In this document: positions 15,984 through 24,086 of the stretch, piece after piece
How the letters are laid out: each line of letters begins with the position of its first letter
Position numbering within the stretch: the stretch's first letter is position 1
NCBI RefSeq assembly: GCF_016863615.1
Contig: NZ_BOPF01000006.1
Span: forward strand, 62,001 to 126,000
Reading direction: 5' to 3'
Length of the DNA stretch: 64,000 bases
Source: Virgisporangium aliadipatigenens
Lineage (GTDB): Bacteria; Actinomycetota; Actinomycetes; Mycobacteriales; Micromonosporaceae
The notes under the pieces: model-generated
Seen by the model: the letters and a program-made list of their open reading frames with translations, nothing else
Databases searched by the model: none
Told to the model about the DNA's origin: nothing
Made by a program: the position numbers and the translations under genes

Positions 15984-18944
15984 GTGATCGTCGTGCACGG
16001 GTTCGTCGCCGCAGGCGGGCGCCTCGCCTGCTGGGCGGAGGCCGGTCCGCGCGGTCCGGCCGGGCGGCGCCGCAGCGGACGGCGGGCCGAGCCGCATCCG
16101 TTCGCGGTGGCGCCGCCGCTGCCGGGGGAGCCGGGCACGGCCGTGCTGCACCTGCCGTCGGTGGGCTCGGCACCGGAACCGTCGCCGGAGTCGGGCCTGC
16201 GGGCGCCGGGGCGCGGGGTGCGGCGGGTGCTGCCGTGGAGCGTGCCCGTCGGGTACCTGCCGCCGGGCGCCGACCTCGAGGACCTCGTCGCCGCCTGTGT
16301 CGGGGAGGTCGAGGTGCGGGCCGGGTCGTCGGTGGGGCTGCTCGCCGACCTGACCTGGTACGCCGAGGACCTGGTGCGGCGCGGGCGCGTGCTGCCCGCC
16401 GTCATCCCCGGAGACGGGCCGGGGGAGTTCCGCGCGGGGTGGCGCGGGGTGCGCACCGGGCAGGACGCGGAGCGGTTCGAGGAGCTGCGGCGCTCCGTGC
16501 CGGGCGTCGTGTGCGCGGCGACCCCGGAGCGGCCCGCCGAGGCGGTGCTGGCGGCCGCCGTCGACCACGCCGTCGACGGGCTCGTGCGGGCCCGGCTGAG
16601 GCGACCGCTGCTCGACCGGCCCGGCGCCGGGATCGTGCCGACCTGGCTGGCCGGGCTGACCGGCGACGACCCGGTGCTGCGCGGGCCGCACGAGTTCGCG
16701 GCGCTGCGCGCCCACCTGGACCGCTGGGCCGACAGCGGCCGGCAGGCGCCGGTGCGCACCTGCTTCCGGCTGTCCTATGTGGACGAGTTCCCGGGTGAGG
16801 AGCAGGGTGGGTGGCTGCTGGAGTTCCTCGTGCAGCCGGTCGACGAGCCGAGCCTGCTGGTGCCGGCCGAGGAGGTGTGGCGCGACTCCGCCTCGCCGCT
16901 CATGCGCTGGGTCGACTACCCGCAGGAGGTGCTGCTCGCCGACCTGGGCCGGGCGCACCGCCTGTATCCGGACCTCGGCGACGCGTTGCACGTCGCGCAC
17001 CCGGCGCGGATGCGGCTGGACACGGCCGGCGCGTACCGGTTCCTGACGCATGCCGCGGTGCTGGAGGAGGCGGGCTTCGGCGTGCTGCTGCCCGCGCGCT
17101 GGCAGCGTCGCCAGGAGCTCGGCCTCACCCTTACCGTCCACAGTGGACAGCCGGCCGACCCGGTGCTGCGCGACCGCACCGTCGACCGCAAGGCGATCGT
17201 GCAGTACCGCTGGGGCCTCGCGATCGGCGACGAGTTCCTCAGCGAGGCCGACCTCGCCGAGCTGTCCCGCGCGAAGGTGCCGCTGGTGCGGCTGCGCGGC
17301 CGCTGGGTGCACCTCGACCGCGAGCGCCTGCGCGCCGGGTTGGCGTTCCTGGCGCGGGGTGGCTCCGGGGAGATCTCGGCCGGCGAGGCGATGCGGCTGG
17401 TGCGGCTGATCCCCGAGGAGACGCTGCCGCTGCCGGTCACCGGCGTGGACGGCACGGGCTGGCTCGCCGACCTGCTGACCGGTCGGGCGCACGAGTCGCT
17501 GGAGCTGCTCGACCCGCCGGCCTCGCTCACCGCCACGCTGCGGCCGTACCAGGTGCGCGGGCTGTCGTGGTTGGCGTTCCTGGACCGGCTCGGCGTCGGG
17601 GCGCTGCTCGCCGACGACATGGGGCTCGGCAAGACCGTGCAGGTCCTGGCATTGGAGGCGTTGTCGCGCAGCCGGGGTCCGCGCCCCCCGACGCTGATCG
17701 TGTGCCCCCTTTCCGTTCTGGGGAACTGGCGGCGCGAGATCGCCCGCTTCACGCCGTCCCTGACGGTGCACACGCACCACGGCGCGGATCGCCGGCCGCC
17801 GGGCGACGTGGACCTGGTGCTCAGCACCTACCAACTCGCGATGCGCGACGCCGACCTGTTCGCCGGGATCGAGTGGGACCGCGTCGTGCTCGACGAGGCA
17901 CAGCACGTCAAGAACGCCACCGCCGCCACGGCCCGCGCCGTGCGCCGCTTCCCGGCCCGGCACCGCATCGCGCTCACCGGCACGCCGGTGGAGAACAGGC
18001 TCACCGAGCTGTGGTCGATCGCCGACTTTCTCAACCCCGGGCTGCTCGGCCCGGCGAGCACGTTCCGCGCGCGCTACTCCGTGCCGATCGAACGCTTCAA
18101 CGACCCCGACGCCGCCGCCCGGCTGCGCCGCGTCACGCGCCCGTTCCTGTTGCGGCGGGTGAAGACCGACCGCGCGGTGATCGCCGACCTGCCCGCGAAG
18201 TTCGAACGCCGCCAGTGGTGCAACCTCACCCTCGAACAGGCGACGCTGTACCAGGCGGTGGTGGACGAGATGGTCGGGAAGCTGCGGGAGTACAACTCGT
18301 CGGCCCGGCACAAGGGCGTCGTGCTGTCGGCGATGACGAAGCTGAAGCAGGTCTGCAACCATCCGGCGCACCTGCTGGGCGACGGAACGCCGCTCGCCGG
18401 CCGTTCGGGCAAGCTCGACCGGCTGGAGGAGATCCTGGCCAACGCCCTGGCCGACGGCGACCGCGCGCTGGTGTTCACCCAGTTCGCGGCCTTCGGGCGG
18501 ATGCTCCAGCCGTATCTGGCCGCGCGGCTGGGGACCGGGACGGCGTTCCTGCACGGCGGCACGCCCAAGGGTGCGCGCGACGCGATGGTGGCCCGCTTCC
18601 AGGACGGAACCGGGCCGGATGTGCTGCTGCTGTCGTTGAAGGCGGGCGGCACCGGGCTCAACCTGACGGCCGCCACGCACGTCGTGCACCTGGACCGCTG
18701 GTGGAACCCGGCCGTCGAGGCGCAGGCCACCGACCGCGCGTACCGCATCGGCCAGCAACGCGACGTCCAGGTGCACACGTTCACCTGCCTCGGCACCGTC
18801 GAGGAACGCATCGAGGGGCTCATGGCCGACAAGCGCACGCTCGCCGGCGTGGCCGTCGGCTCCGGCGAGGGCTGGCTGACCGGCCTGTCCACCCAGGACC
18901 TGATGGACCTCGTGAAACTCTCCCCGGAGGCGGTCGGTGAGTAG
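15984..18944 (+). CDS. SNF2-family DEAD/DEAH-box helicase (HelZ-like)
   Basis: 986 residues. The N-terminal half (about 1-500) is an SNF2-associated accessory region, ending with LRPYQVRGLSWLAFLDRLGVGALLADD. The ATPase motifs follow: I, DDMGLGKT near residue 545; II, DEAQ near 636; III, ALTGTPVENRLTELWSI. The C-terminal RecA domain has VFTQFAAFGRM, LKAGGTGLNLTAATHVVHLDRWWNP and motif VI RAYRIGQ near 918. These enzymes are ATP-driven DNA translocases that remodel protein-DNA complexes. Mycobacterium tuberculosis HelZ is the family example I recall. The GTG start has TAGGGT at 15972-15977 six bases before it and no ribosome site, suggesting a leaderless mRNA. The 3' end overlaps the SWIM gene by eight bases. 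One copy of the palindromic motif lies at 17136. Confidence 0.93.
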   Translation: MIVVHGFVAAGGRLACWAEAGPRGPAGRRRSGRRAEPHPFAVAPPLPGEPGTAVLHLPSVGSAPEPSPESGLRAPGRGVRRVLPWSVPVGYLPPGADLEDLVAACVGEVEVRAGSSVGLLADLTWYAEDLVRRGRVLPAVIPGDGPGEFRAGWRGVRTGQDAERFEELRRSVPGVVCAATPERPAEAVLAAAVDHAVDGLVRARLRRPLLDRPGAGIVPTWLAGLTGDDPVLRGPHEFAALRAHLDRWADSGRQAPVRTCFRLSYVDEFPGEEQGGWLLEFLVQPVDEPSLLVPAEEVWRDSASPLMRWVDYPQEVLLADLGRAHRLYPDLGDALHVAHPARMRLDTAGAYRFLTHAAVLEEAGFGVLLPARWQRRQELGLTLTVHSGQPADPVLRDRTVDRKAIVQYRWGLAIGDEFLSEADLAELSRAKVPLVRLRGRWVHLDRERLRAGLAFLARGGSGEISAGEAMRLVRLIPEETLPLPVTGVDGTGWLADLLTGRAHESLELLDPPASLTATLRPYQVRGLSWLAFLDRLGVGALLADDMGLGKTVQVLALEALSRSRGPRPPTLIVCPLSVLGNWRREIARFTPSLTVHTHHGADRRPPGDVDLVLSTYQLAMRDADLFAGIEWDRVVLDEAQHVKNATAATARAVRRFPARHRIALTGTPVENRLTELWSIADFLNPGLLGPASTFRARYSVPIERFNDPDAAARLRRVTRPFLLRRVKTDRAVIADLPAKFERRQWCNLTLEQATLYQAVVDEMVGKLREYNSSARHKGVVLSAMTKLKQVCNHPAHLLGDGTPLAGRSGKLDRLEEILANALADGDRALVFTQFAAFGRMLQPYLAARLGTGTAFLHGGTPKGARDAMVARFQDGTGPDVLLLSLKAGGTGLNLTAATHVVHLDRWWNPAVEAQATDRAYRIGQQRDVQVHTFTCLGTVEERIEGLMADKRTLAGVAVGSGEGWLTGLSTQDLMDLVKLSPEAVGE
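17136..17148. repeat. GTCCACAGTGGAC motif copy 3
   Basis: Inside the SNF2 gene, read as Val-His-Ser-Gly-Gln (GTC CAC AGT GGA CAG), a different codon phase from copy 1. Confidence 0.8.
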
Positions 18945-19698
18945 GGCACACCGTCCACAGTGGAGCGAACAGTTCCTCGGCATGCTGGAGGCGCTGCGCA
19001 TGCCGACGCAGTTCCAACAGGGGAGGCGATACGCGCGGGGCGGGCGGGTCCGGTCGCTCGCGATCTCGACGAGCGTCGTGACCGGGCTCGTGGTGGACGA
19101 CGACGGCGAGACCTACCGGGCCCGCATCGCGGTGCGGGCGTTCTCGGCAGCGGACTGGCACCGCGTCGAACGCGCGCTCGCCGCGGAGGCCATCCACGCC
19201 GCGGAGCTGCTCGCCGGCCACCTGCCCGGGGATCTCGACGGGCTCCTCGCGGGCTTCGGCCTGTCGCTGTTCCCCGCGGACCTGTCCGAGATCGCGCTGG
19301 ACTGCTCCTGCGACGCCTGGCACAAGCCGTGCGGCCATGTGACCGCGACCTGCTACGTGCTGGCGGAGTCGTTCGACGCGGACCCGTTCGGCATCCTGGC
19401 CTGGCGCGGCCGGGGCCGCGAGGAACTGCTCGACAACCTGCGCGCGCACCGCGTCTCGGCGATCGGCCACGTGCTGGCGGGTGCCGCGAGGCAGGAGAGC
19501 GCGCCCGAGGAACCGGCGGACTTCTGGACGGCCGGCCCGCGGATGAGCCCACCGCCGGCAGCCGTGCCCGGGTCGGTCCGCCGCCCGGACGCCCTGCTGG
19601 AGCAGCTCGACCCGCTCGGCCTGACGGCCGGCCGCTTCGACGTGACCGACCTGCTCACCGCGGCCTACCGCGAGCTGTCCCGCCCGCCGTCGACCTGA
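18937..19698 (+). CDS. SWIM zinc-finger protein, partner of the SNF2 helicase
   Basis: 253 residues. The SWIM motif C-x-C-x(n)-C-x-H is visible as DCSCDAWHKPCGHVTAT (Cys near 123 and 125, C-x-H near 131-133). SWIM domains bind zinc and often mediate DNA or protein contacts. The N-terminal half (FQQGRRYARGGRVRSLAIS, then VVDDDGETYRARIAVRAF) resembles the segment found ahead of SWIM motifs in bacterial homologues. The GTG start overlaps the helicase stop by eight bases, so the two proteins are co-translated. The same neighbouring pair occurs in mycobacteria (Rv2101/Rv2102), which argues for a functional complex. The start region contains a copy of the GTCCACAGTGGA motif, read as Arg-Pro-Gln-Trp-Ser. 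Confidence 0.88.
   Translation: MSRAHRPQWSEQFLGMLEALRMPTQFQQGRRYARGGRVRSLAISTSVVTGLVVDDDGETYRARIAVRAFSAADWHRVERALAAEAIHAAELLAGHLPGDLDGLLAGFGLSLFPADLSEIALDCSCDAWHKPCGHVTATCYVLAESFDADPFGILAWRGRGREELLDNLRAHRVSAIGHVLAGAARQESAPEEPADFWTAGPRMSPPPAAVPGSVRRPDALLEQLDPLGLTAGRFDVTDLLTAAYRELSRPPST
18953..18965. repeat. GTCCACAGTGGAG motif copy 4
   Basis: Sixteen bases into the SWIM gene, just after the helicase stop. It is read as Arg-Pro-Gln-Trp-Ser. Confidence 0.75.
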
Positions 19699-19722
19699 CC
19701 CGGCCGCCGGCCCGGCCGGGTC
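19697..19722. terminator. Bidirectional hairpin between the SWIM and sigma-fragment genes
   Basis: GACCCGGCCG and CGGCCGGGTC form a perfect 10-bp stem with a 6-nt loop. The hairpin begins inside the SWIM stop codon and lies between convergent genes. Confidence 0.65.
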
Positions 19723-19755
19723 CGCACCACCCTGCACATTTCAGGCCGGTCCCGC

Positions 19756-20037
19756 TCAGGCGCAGCCGCGCAGCCGCACGTGGTCGATCGCCCGCCGGTG
19801 CGCCCGCACGCACAGCCAGCCGCGCAGCGTGCCGACGCCGGCGTCGTACCGGTACGGGTGCTCCCACAGCTCCACGAAGACGTCCCGGGTGATCGCGGCC
19901 GATTCGCGGCTGTCCCCGGTGATCCGCAGGGCCAGCCCGTGGACCGCGGCGGCGTGCCGGTCGTACACCTCGTTGAGCGCGGTCGCCGAGCCGGCCGCCA
20001 GTTGGGCCCGCAGGCGCGCATCGACGTTGTCCCCCAC
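19756..20037 (-). CDS. Sigma-70 region 2-only protein (truncated ECF sigma-like)
   Basis: 93 residues matching only sigma region 2 of ECF factors. ALNEVYDRHAAAVHGLALRITGD (region 2.1-2.2) is followed by AITRDVFVELWEHPYRYDAGVGTLRGWLCVRAHRRAIDHVR (2.3-2.4), after which the protein stops. Regions 3 and 4 are missing, and the DNA downstream is a terminator and another gene rather than a decayed tail, so this is a stable short protein and not an interrupted gene at this locus. The GTG start has TACGGT (minus, 20049-20044) six bases upstream, a leaderless arrangement. It could bind core polymerase without -35 recognition, act as a competitor of sigma factors, or work with a separate region-4 protein. 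All are inference. Confidence 0.7.
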   Translation of the reverse strand: MGDNVDARLRAQLAAGSATALNEVYDRHAAAVHGLALRITGDSRESAAITRDVFVELWEHPYRYDAGVGTLRGWLCVRAHRRAIDHVRLRGCA

Positions 20038-20091
20038 GGCTCGACCGTAGGGAACCGCGCTGAAGCGGCGCTGAGTCGATGTTGGTGTGCC

Positions 20092-20115
20092 ACTTTTGCT
20101 CAGATCAACAAAAGT
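20092..20115. promoter_or_regulatory. Probable ROK/XylR-type operator upstream of the catabolic operon
   Basis: Inverted repeat ACTTTTG-N10-CAAAAGT with an inner TTTTG...TCAACAAAA layout, an A/T-rich island in very G+C-rich DNA. ROK regulators such as XylR/NagC bind TTTTG/CAAAA-type inverted repeats, so autoregulation of the following ROK gene is likely. Confidence 0.65.
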
Positions 20116-20133
20116 TACGATGAGGTGATCCGA

Positions 20134-20208
20134 ATGTCTTTACGAGCGAAGCGGAAGCCCCTAGAGTTCCCGCGTATCGAGGGTGTTGCCCCAGTCACAG
20201 TGCGGTAA
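20134..20208 (+). CDS. Possible 24-aa leader peptide ahead of the ROK gene
   Basis: ATG 20134 has GAGGTGA five bases upstream, a better ribosome site than many genes in the window. It opens a 24-codon frame (MSLRAKRKPLEFPRIEGVAP...) ending in TAA 27 bases before the ROK start. The peptide is basic, with no hydrophobic stretch and no obvious run of a single regulatory amino acid. It could tune translation of the ROK gene or be fortuitous. Confidence 0.3.
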   Translation: MSLRAKRKPLEFPRIEGVAPVTVR

Positions 20209-20235
20209 CTCCCCAGCTCTTCACGAGGTGGTGCC

Positions 20236-21438
20236 ATGGCAGCCGGTACGGGCGATTTCGGAGATATCGGGGGATCGACCCGCACCCGACTGCTCCGCCT
20301 GCTGCGTGACCGGGGCGCGCTGTCGCGTGCCGAGCTGGCCGACCGGCTCCAGGTCCCCCGTCCGCGGCTGCTCGCCGACCTCGACGCGCTGCTCCAGGAG
20401 GAGCTGGTCCAGGAGGCGGGTCCGGCCGCGAGCCGGGGCGGGCGGCGTTCGACCCTCGTCACGCTCGCGCCGAGCCTGCGCTTCGCCGCCGTCGACCTGG
20501 GCGCCACGTCGATCAACGTCGAGATCACCGACGGCCGGCTCGAACCGGTCGCCGCCCAGGCCGTCACGGCCGACATCAGGTCCGGGCCGAGAGCCATACT
20601 GCAACAGGTCAACGAGATCCTGTCCAAGTTCCACGCGGAGGGCGTGTACGAGCGGCTGGCCGCCATCGGCATCGGCGTGCCGGGACCGGTGAGCTTCCGG
20701 GACGGCGTTCCGGTGTCGCCGCCGATCATGCCCGGCTGGGACCGCTTTCCCGTTCGCGAGATCCTCGCCCGTGAGCACGGCTGCCCGGTGGTGGTCGACA
20801 ACGACGTCAACATCATGTGCGTCGGCGAACGCTACGGCGGCGTGGCCACCTCGGTCGACAACCTGCTGTTCATCAAGATCGGTACCGGCATCGGCTGCGG
20901 CATCCAGCTCGGCGGCGAGATGTACCGGGGCACCGACGGTTCGGCCGGCGACATCGGGCACATCCAGGTCGACGGCCACGGGCCGGTGTGCTCGTGCGGC
21001 AACGTCGGCTGCCTGGAGGCGCTCTTCGGCGGGGCCGCACTGGCCCGCGACGCCACCGCCGCCGCCAAGGCGGGCACCTCGCCGGCACTGGCCGAACGGT
21101 TGCGCGCCAACGGTTCCGTCACCGCGCGGGACGTCGCCGACGGGGCCGCCGAGGGGGACGTGACCTGCATCCGGCTCATCCGCGACGGCGGCCGTCGCGT
21201 GGGTGGTGTGCTCGCCGGACTGGTCAGCTTCATCAACCCGTCGATGATCGTGATCGGGGGTGGGCTGGCCGGGCTCGGGCACATTTTACTGGCCGAGATC
21301 CGCAGCGTGGTCTATCACCGGTCGCTGCCTTTAGCCACGGGAAATCTTCCCGTCGTCCTGTCCGAACTCGGTTCCCGTGCGGGAGTGGTAGGAGCCGCCG
21401 TGCTGGCCAGTGAAGTCGCCTATGGACAACCGTCATGA
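20236..21438 (+). CDS. ROK-family transcriptional regulator of the glycoside operon
   Basis: 400 residues. An N-terminal winged helix (about 15-75: RTRLLRLLRDRGALSRAELADRLQVPRPRLLADLDALLQEELV) is followed by an actin-like ROK sugar-binding domain. The ROK zinc/signature region is GHGPVCSCGNVGCLEALFGG (near 250-265), with the upstream GTGIGCGIQLGGEMYRGTDGSAGDIGH. Sugar-kinase catalytic residues are partly kept, as often in NagC/XylR repressors (VVDNDVNIMCVGE). It probably represses the operon until its sugar ligand binds. The ribosome site is GAGGTG. The stop overlaps the ABC ATPase start by four bases. The operator-like inverted repeat at 20092 lies upstream. Confidence 0.9.
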   Translation: MAAGTGDFGDIGGSTRTRLLRLLRDRGALSRAELADRLQVPRPRLLADLDALLQEELVQEAGPAASRGGRRSTLVTLAPSLRFAAVDLGATSINVEITDGRLEPVAAQAVTADIRSGPRAILQQVNEILSKFHAEGVYERLAAIGIGVPGPVSFRDGVPVSPPIMPGWDRFPVREILAREHGCPVVVDNDVNIMCVGERYGGVATSVDNLLFIKIGTGIGCGIQLGGEMYRGTDGSAGDIGHIQVDGHGPVCSCGNVGCLEALFGGAALARDATAAAKAGTSPALAERLRANGSVTARDVADGAAEGDVTCIRLIRDGGRRVGGVLAGLVSFINPSMIVIGGGLAGLGHILLAEIRSVVYHRSLPLATGNLPVVLSELGSRAGVVGAAVLASEVAYGQPS

Positions 21439-22958
21439 CCGAGACACTGCTGCGACTGACCGACGTCGTTAAGACGTTCCCCGGAGTAAAAGCCCTGGAC
21501 GGGGTCCACCTGGAGGTGGCGGCGGGGGAGGTGCACTGCCTCCTCGGCCAGAACGGCGCCGGGAAGTCCACGCTCATCAAGGTCCTCGCGGGCGTCCACC
21601 GCCCGGACGGCGGCGAGGTGCTGTGGGGCGGCGAGCCGGTCTCCTTCAGCGACCCCCAGGCGGCGATGAAGGCCGGGATCGCCACCATCTACCAGGAGCT
21701 CGACCTCGTCGACGGGCTCTCGGTCGCCGACAACATCTTCCTCGGGCACGAGCCGCGCACCGTCGGATTCGTGCGCCGGGGCCAGGTGCGCCGCCGCGCG
21801 AGCGAGATTCTCGCCTCGCTCGGTCATCCGGAGATCCCCGTGCGACGCGAGGTCGCCAAGCTGCCGGCCGCCGCCAAGCAGGTGGTCAGCATGGGCCGCG
21901 CGCTGTCCCGGGAGGCCCGGATGATCGTCATGGACGAGCCCAGCGCCGTGCTCGCCCATGACGAGGTGGAGAACCTGTTCCGGGTGATCCGCGGGCTCAC
22001 CGCGCGGGGCATCGCCGTCGTCTACATCTCCCACCGCCTGGAGGAGATCCGCGAGATCGGCGACCGCGTCACCGTTCTCAAGGACGGTCGCACGACCGCG
22101 GCCAACCTCGACGCCAAGACGACGCCCACCAACGAGCTGGTGGCCCGGATGACCGGCCGCACCATCGAGTACGTGTTCCCGCCGCGGCCGGACGCCGTGC
22201 CCGAGCGCAAGCCGCTGCTGGAGGTGCGCGGCCTCAAGCGGGCCGGGGAGTTCACCGACGTCGACCTGACCGTCCACAGTGGAGAGATCGTCGGCATCAC
22301 CGGCCTCGTCGGCTCGGGCCGTTCCGAGGTCCTGGAGACGATCTTCGGGGCGCGCCGCGCGCACGCCGGCACGGTGACCATCGAGGGCCGGAAGCTGCGC
22401 GCGGGCAGTGTGCCCTCGGCCGTGCGCGCCGGGCTCGGCATGGCCCCGGAGGAACGCAAGAGCCAGGCGCTCGTCCTCGGCGAACCGGTGTTCCGCAACA
22501 TGACGCTCGCGACGTTCGGCCGCTTCGCGAAGGCCGGCTTCACGGACGCGGCCGGTGAGCGGCGCGCCGCCGACGAGATGGCCGAACGCCTGGAGCTGCG
22601 CCCGCGCGACACCCGCCGGGTCGTGCGCACGCTCTCCGGCGGCAACCAGCAGAAGGTCGTCGTCGGGCGCTGGCTGCTCGGCGGCACCCGCCTGCTGCTG
22701 CTGGACGAGCCGACGCGCGGCGTCGACGTGGGCGCCCGCGCCGAGTTGTACCGCGTCATCCGGGACCTCGCCGACAGCGGCGTCGGCGTGCTGATGGTCT
22801 CCAGTGAAGTACCCGAGGTGCTCGGTCTCGCCGACCGGGTGGTGGTGATGCGCGAGGGCCGGATCGTCCGCCAGGCCGCCGCGCACGAGCTTGACGAACA
22901 CACCGTTCTCGACCTCGTCATGGCGGGGTCGCTGCTGGAGGGGAGCCCGGTCGCATGA
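21435..22958 (+). CDS. Ribose/galactose-type sugar ABC transporter, double ATP-binding protein
   Basis: 507 residues with two ABC cassettes, as in RbsA/MglA/XylG. Cassette 1 has LLGQNGAGKSTLIKVLAG (Walker A) and MIVMDEPSAV (Walker B). Its signature region, KLPAAAKQVVSMGRAL, lacks a full LSGGQ. Cassette 2 has a degenerate Walker A (GLVGSGRSEVLETIFGA), a complete signature LSGGNQQKVVVGRWL and Walker B LLLLDEPTRGVDVGA. This asymmetry is normal for the CUT2 class. It energises uptake of a monosaccharide or small glycoside through the downstream permease. It overlaps both neighbours by four bases. A copy of the recurrent palindrome (22272) encodes VHSGE in the second cassette. Confidence 0.93.
   Translation: MTETLLRLTDVVKTFPGVKALDGVHLEVAAGEVHCLLGQNGAGKSTLIKVLAGVHRPDGGEVLWGGEPVSFSDPQAAMKAGIATIYQELDLVDGLSVADNIFLGHEPRTVGFVRRGQVRRRASEILASLGHPEIPVRREVAKLPAAAKQVVSMGRALSREARMIVMDEPSAVLAHDEVENLFRVIRGLTARGIAVVYISHRLEEIREIGDRVTVLKDGRTTAANLDAKTTPTNELVARMTGRTIEYVFPPRPDAVPERKPLLEVRGLKRAGEFTDVDLTVHSGEIVGITGLVGSGRSEVLETIFGARRAHAGTVTIEGRKLRAGSVPSAVRAGLGMAPEERKSQALVLGEPVFRNMTLATFGRFAKAGFTDAAGERRAADEMAERLELRPRDTRRVVRTLSGGNQQKVVVGRWLLGGTRLLLLDEPTRGVDVGARAELYRVIRDLADSGVGVLMVSSEVPEVLGLADRVVVMREGRIVRQAAAHELDEHTVLDLVMAGSLLEGSPVA
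22272..22284. repeat. GTCCACAGTGGAG motif copy 5
   Basis: Inside the CUT2 ATPase gene, read as Val-His-Ser-Gly-Glu, the same phase as copy 3. Confidence 0.8.
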
Positions 22959-24019
22959 CGGATCTGGCAAAGCCCGCGAGCGAGGCGCCCCCGGAGCCGC
23001 ACGGCACCGACGCCCCGCGTAAGGGATCGTTCTGGACCGACGACGCCACCGAGCCGGTGCGTCGCAACCTCGGACTGGTGGGCGTGCTGCTCGCCATCTG
23101 GGTGGTGGGCGCCATCACGGTGCCGCGCATCTTCCTGAGCGGCGAAGGGCTGTGGAACAACGAACTCATTGTGCTCCAGCAGTCGGCCGCGATCGGCGTG
23201 ATCGCCGTCGGGATGACGTTCGTCATCATCGGGGGCGGGATCGACCTGTCCGTGGGCGCGCTGGTGGCGCTGACGAGCGTGTGGTGCACGACCCAGGCGA
23301 CGCAGGCGTTCGGGCCGGCCGGCATGGTGTTCACGGCGATTCTGGTGGGCGCGATCGCGGGGCTGGTCAACGGGTTCCTCATCGCGTACGGGCGGGTGGT
23401 GGCGTTCATCGCGACGCTGGCGATGCTCGTCGCGGCCCGCGGGCTCGCGCAGCTCATCTCCGGCAAGCGCACCCAGCGGGTCAACATCGAGAACGTCGGC
23501 ATCACCGACATCGCCGAGAACCGCATCCTCGGCATCCCGATCCTGGTGTGGATGCTGCTCGTCGTGGCCGCCGTCGGCTGGGTCCTGTTGAACCGCACCA
23601 CGTTCGGCCGGCGCACGTTCGCCGTCGGCGGCAACCCCGAGGCGGCCCGCCTCGCCGGCATCAACCTGCGCCGGCACACCGTCGCCCTGTACGTGCTGTC
23701 CGGCATCTGCTGCGGGATCGGCGCGGTGATGGTGGTGGCGCAGGCGACCGCGGGCGCCCCCGACCATGGCGACCTCTACGAACTGGACGCCATCGCGGCG
23801 GCCATCATCGGCGGCACCGCCCTCGCCGGCGGCCGCGGCTCCATCGTCGGCGCGATCCTCGGTGTCCTGGTCTTCAAGGGCATCACGAATCTCTTCATCG
23901 TCAACAACCTCGAGCAGGAGTACCAGCTCATCGTGAAGGGCGCCATCATCGTCGGCGCCGTGCTGCTGCAGCAGTTCCGGATCGGCTCGCTGCCGCAGTT
24001 GCGTAAGTCAGCTACATAA
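22955..24019 (+). CDS. CUT2-class sugar ABC transporter permease (RbsC-like)
   Basis: 354 residues with about nine or ten membrane helices after a 45-residue cytoplasmic head. The family signature is IGVIAVGMTFVIIGGGIDLSVGALVAL. The cytoplasmic coupling motif is FAVGGNPEAARLAGINLRR, and IAAAIIGGTALAGGRGSIVGAILG follows near the C-terminus. It forms the channel (as a homodimer) of the importer with the ATPase just upstream (4-bp ATGA overlap) and the binding lipoprotein downstream. The N-terminal extension, rich in Pro, Glu and Asp, is longer than in Escherichia coli RbsC but common in actinomycetes. Confidence 0.92.
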   Translation: MTDLAKPASEAPPEPHGTDAPRKGSFWTDDATEPVRRNLGLVGVLLAIWVVGAITVPRIFLSGEGLWNNELIVLQQSAAIGVIAVGMTFVIIGGGIDLSVGALVALTSVWCTTQATQAFGPAGMVFTAILVGAIAGLVNGFLIAYGRVVAFIATLAMLVAARGLAQLISGKRTQRVNIENVGITDIAENRILGIPILVWMLLVVAAVGWVLLNRTTFGRRTFAVGGNPEAARLAGINLRRHTVALYVLSGICCGIGAVMVVAQATAGAPDHGDLYELDAIAAAIIGGTALAGGRGSIVGAILGVLVFKGITNLFIVNNLEQEYQLIVKGAIIVGAVLLQQFRIGSLPQLRKSAT

Positions 24020-24086
24020 CTCCCACTCCCAACCTCGGTCGTATCCCACCCAGACTCCGACCGAGCACACCCCTCGGAGGCCCGAA

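Noticed and set aside
15801..19001. A 1066-codon minus-strand frame opposite the SNF2 helicase
   Set aside because: No domain, and Arg/His/Gln-rich composition typical of antisense frames in high-G+C DNA. The plus strand has full helicase motifs.
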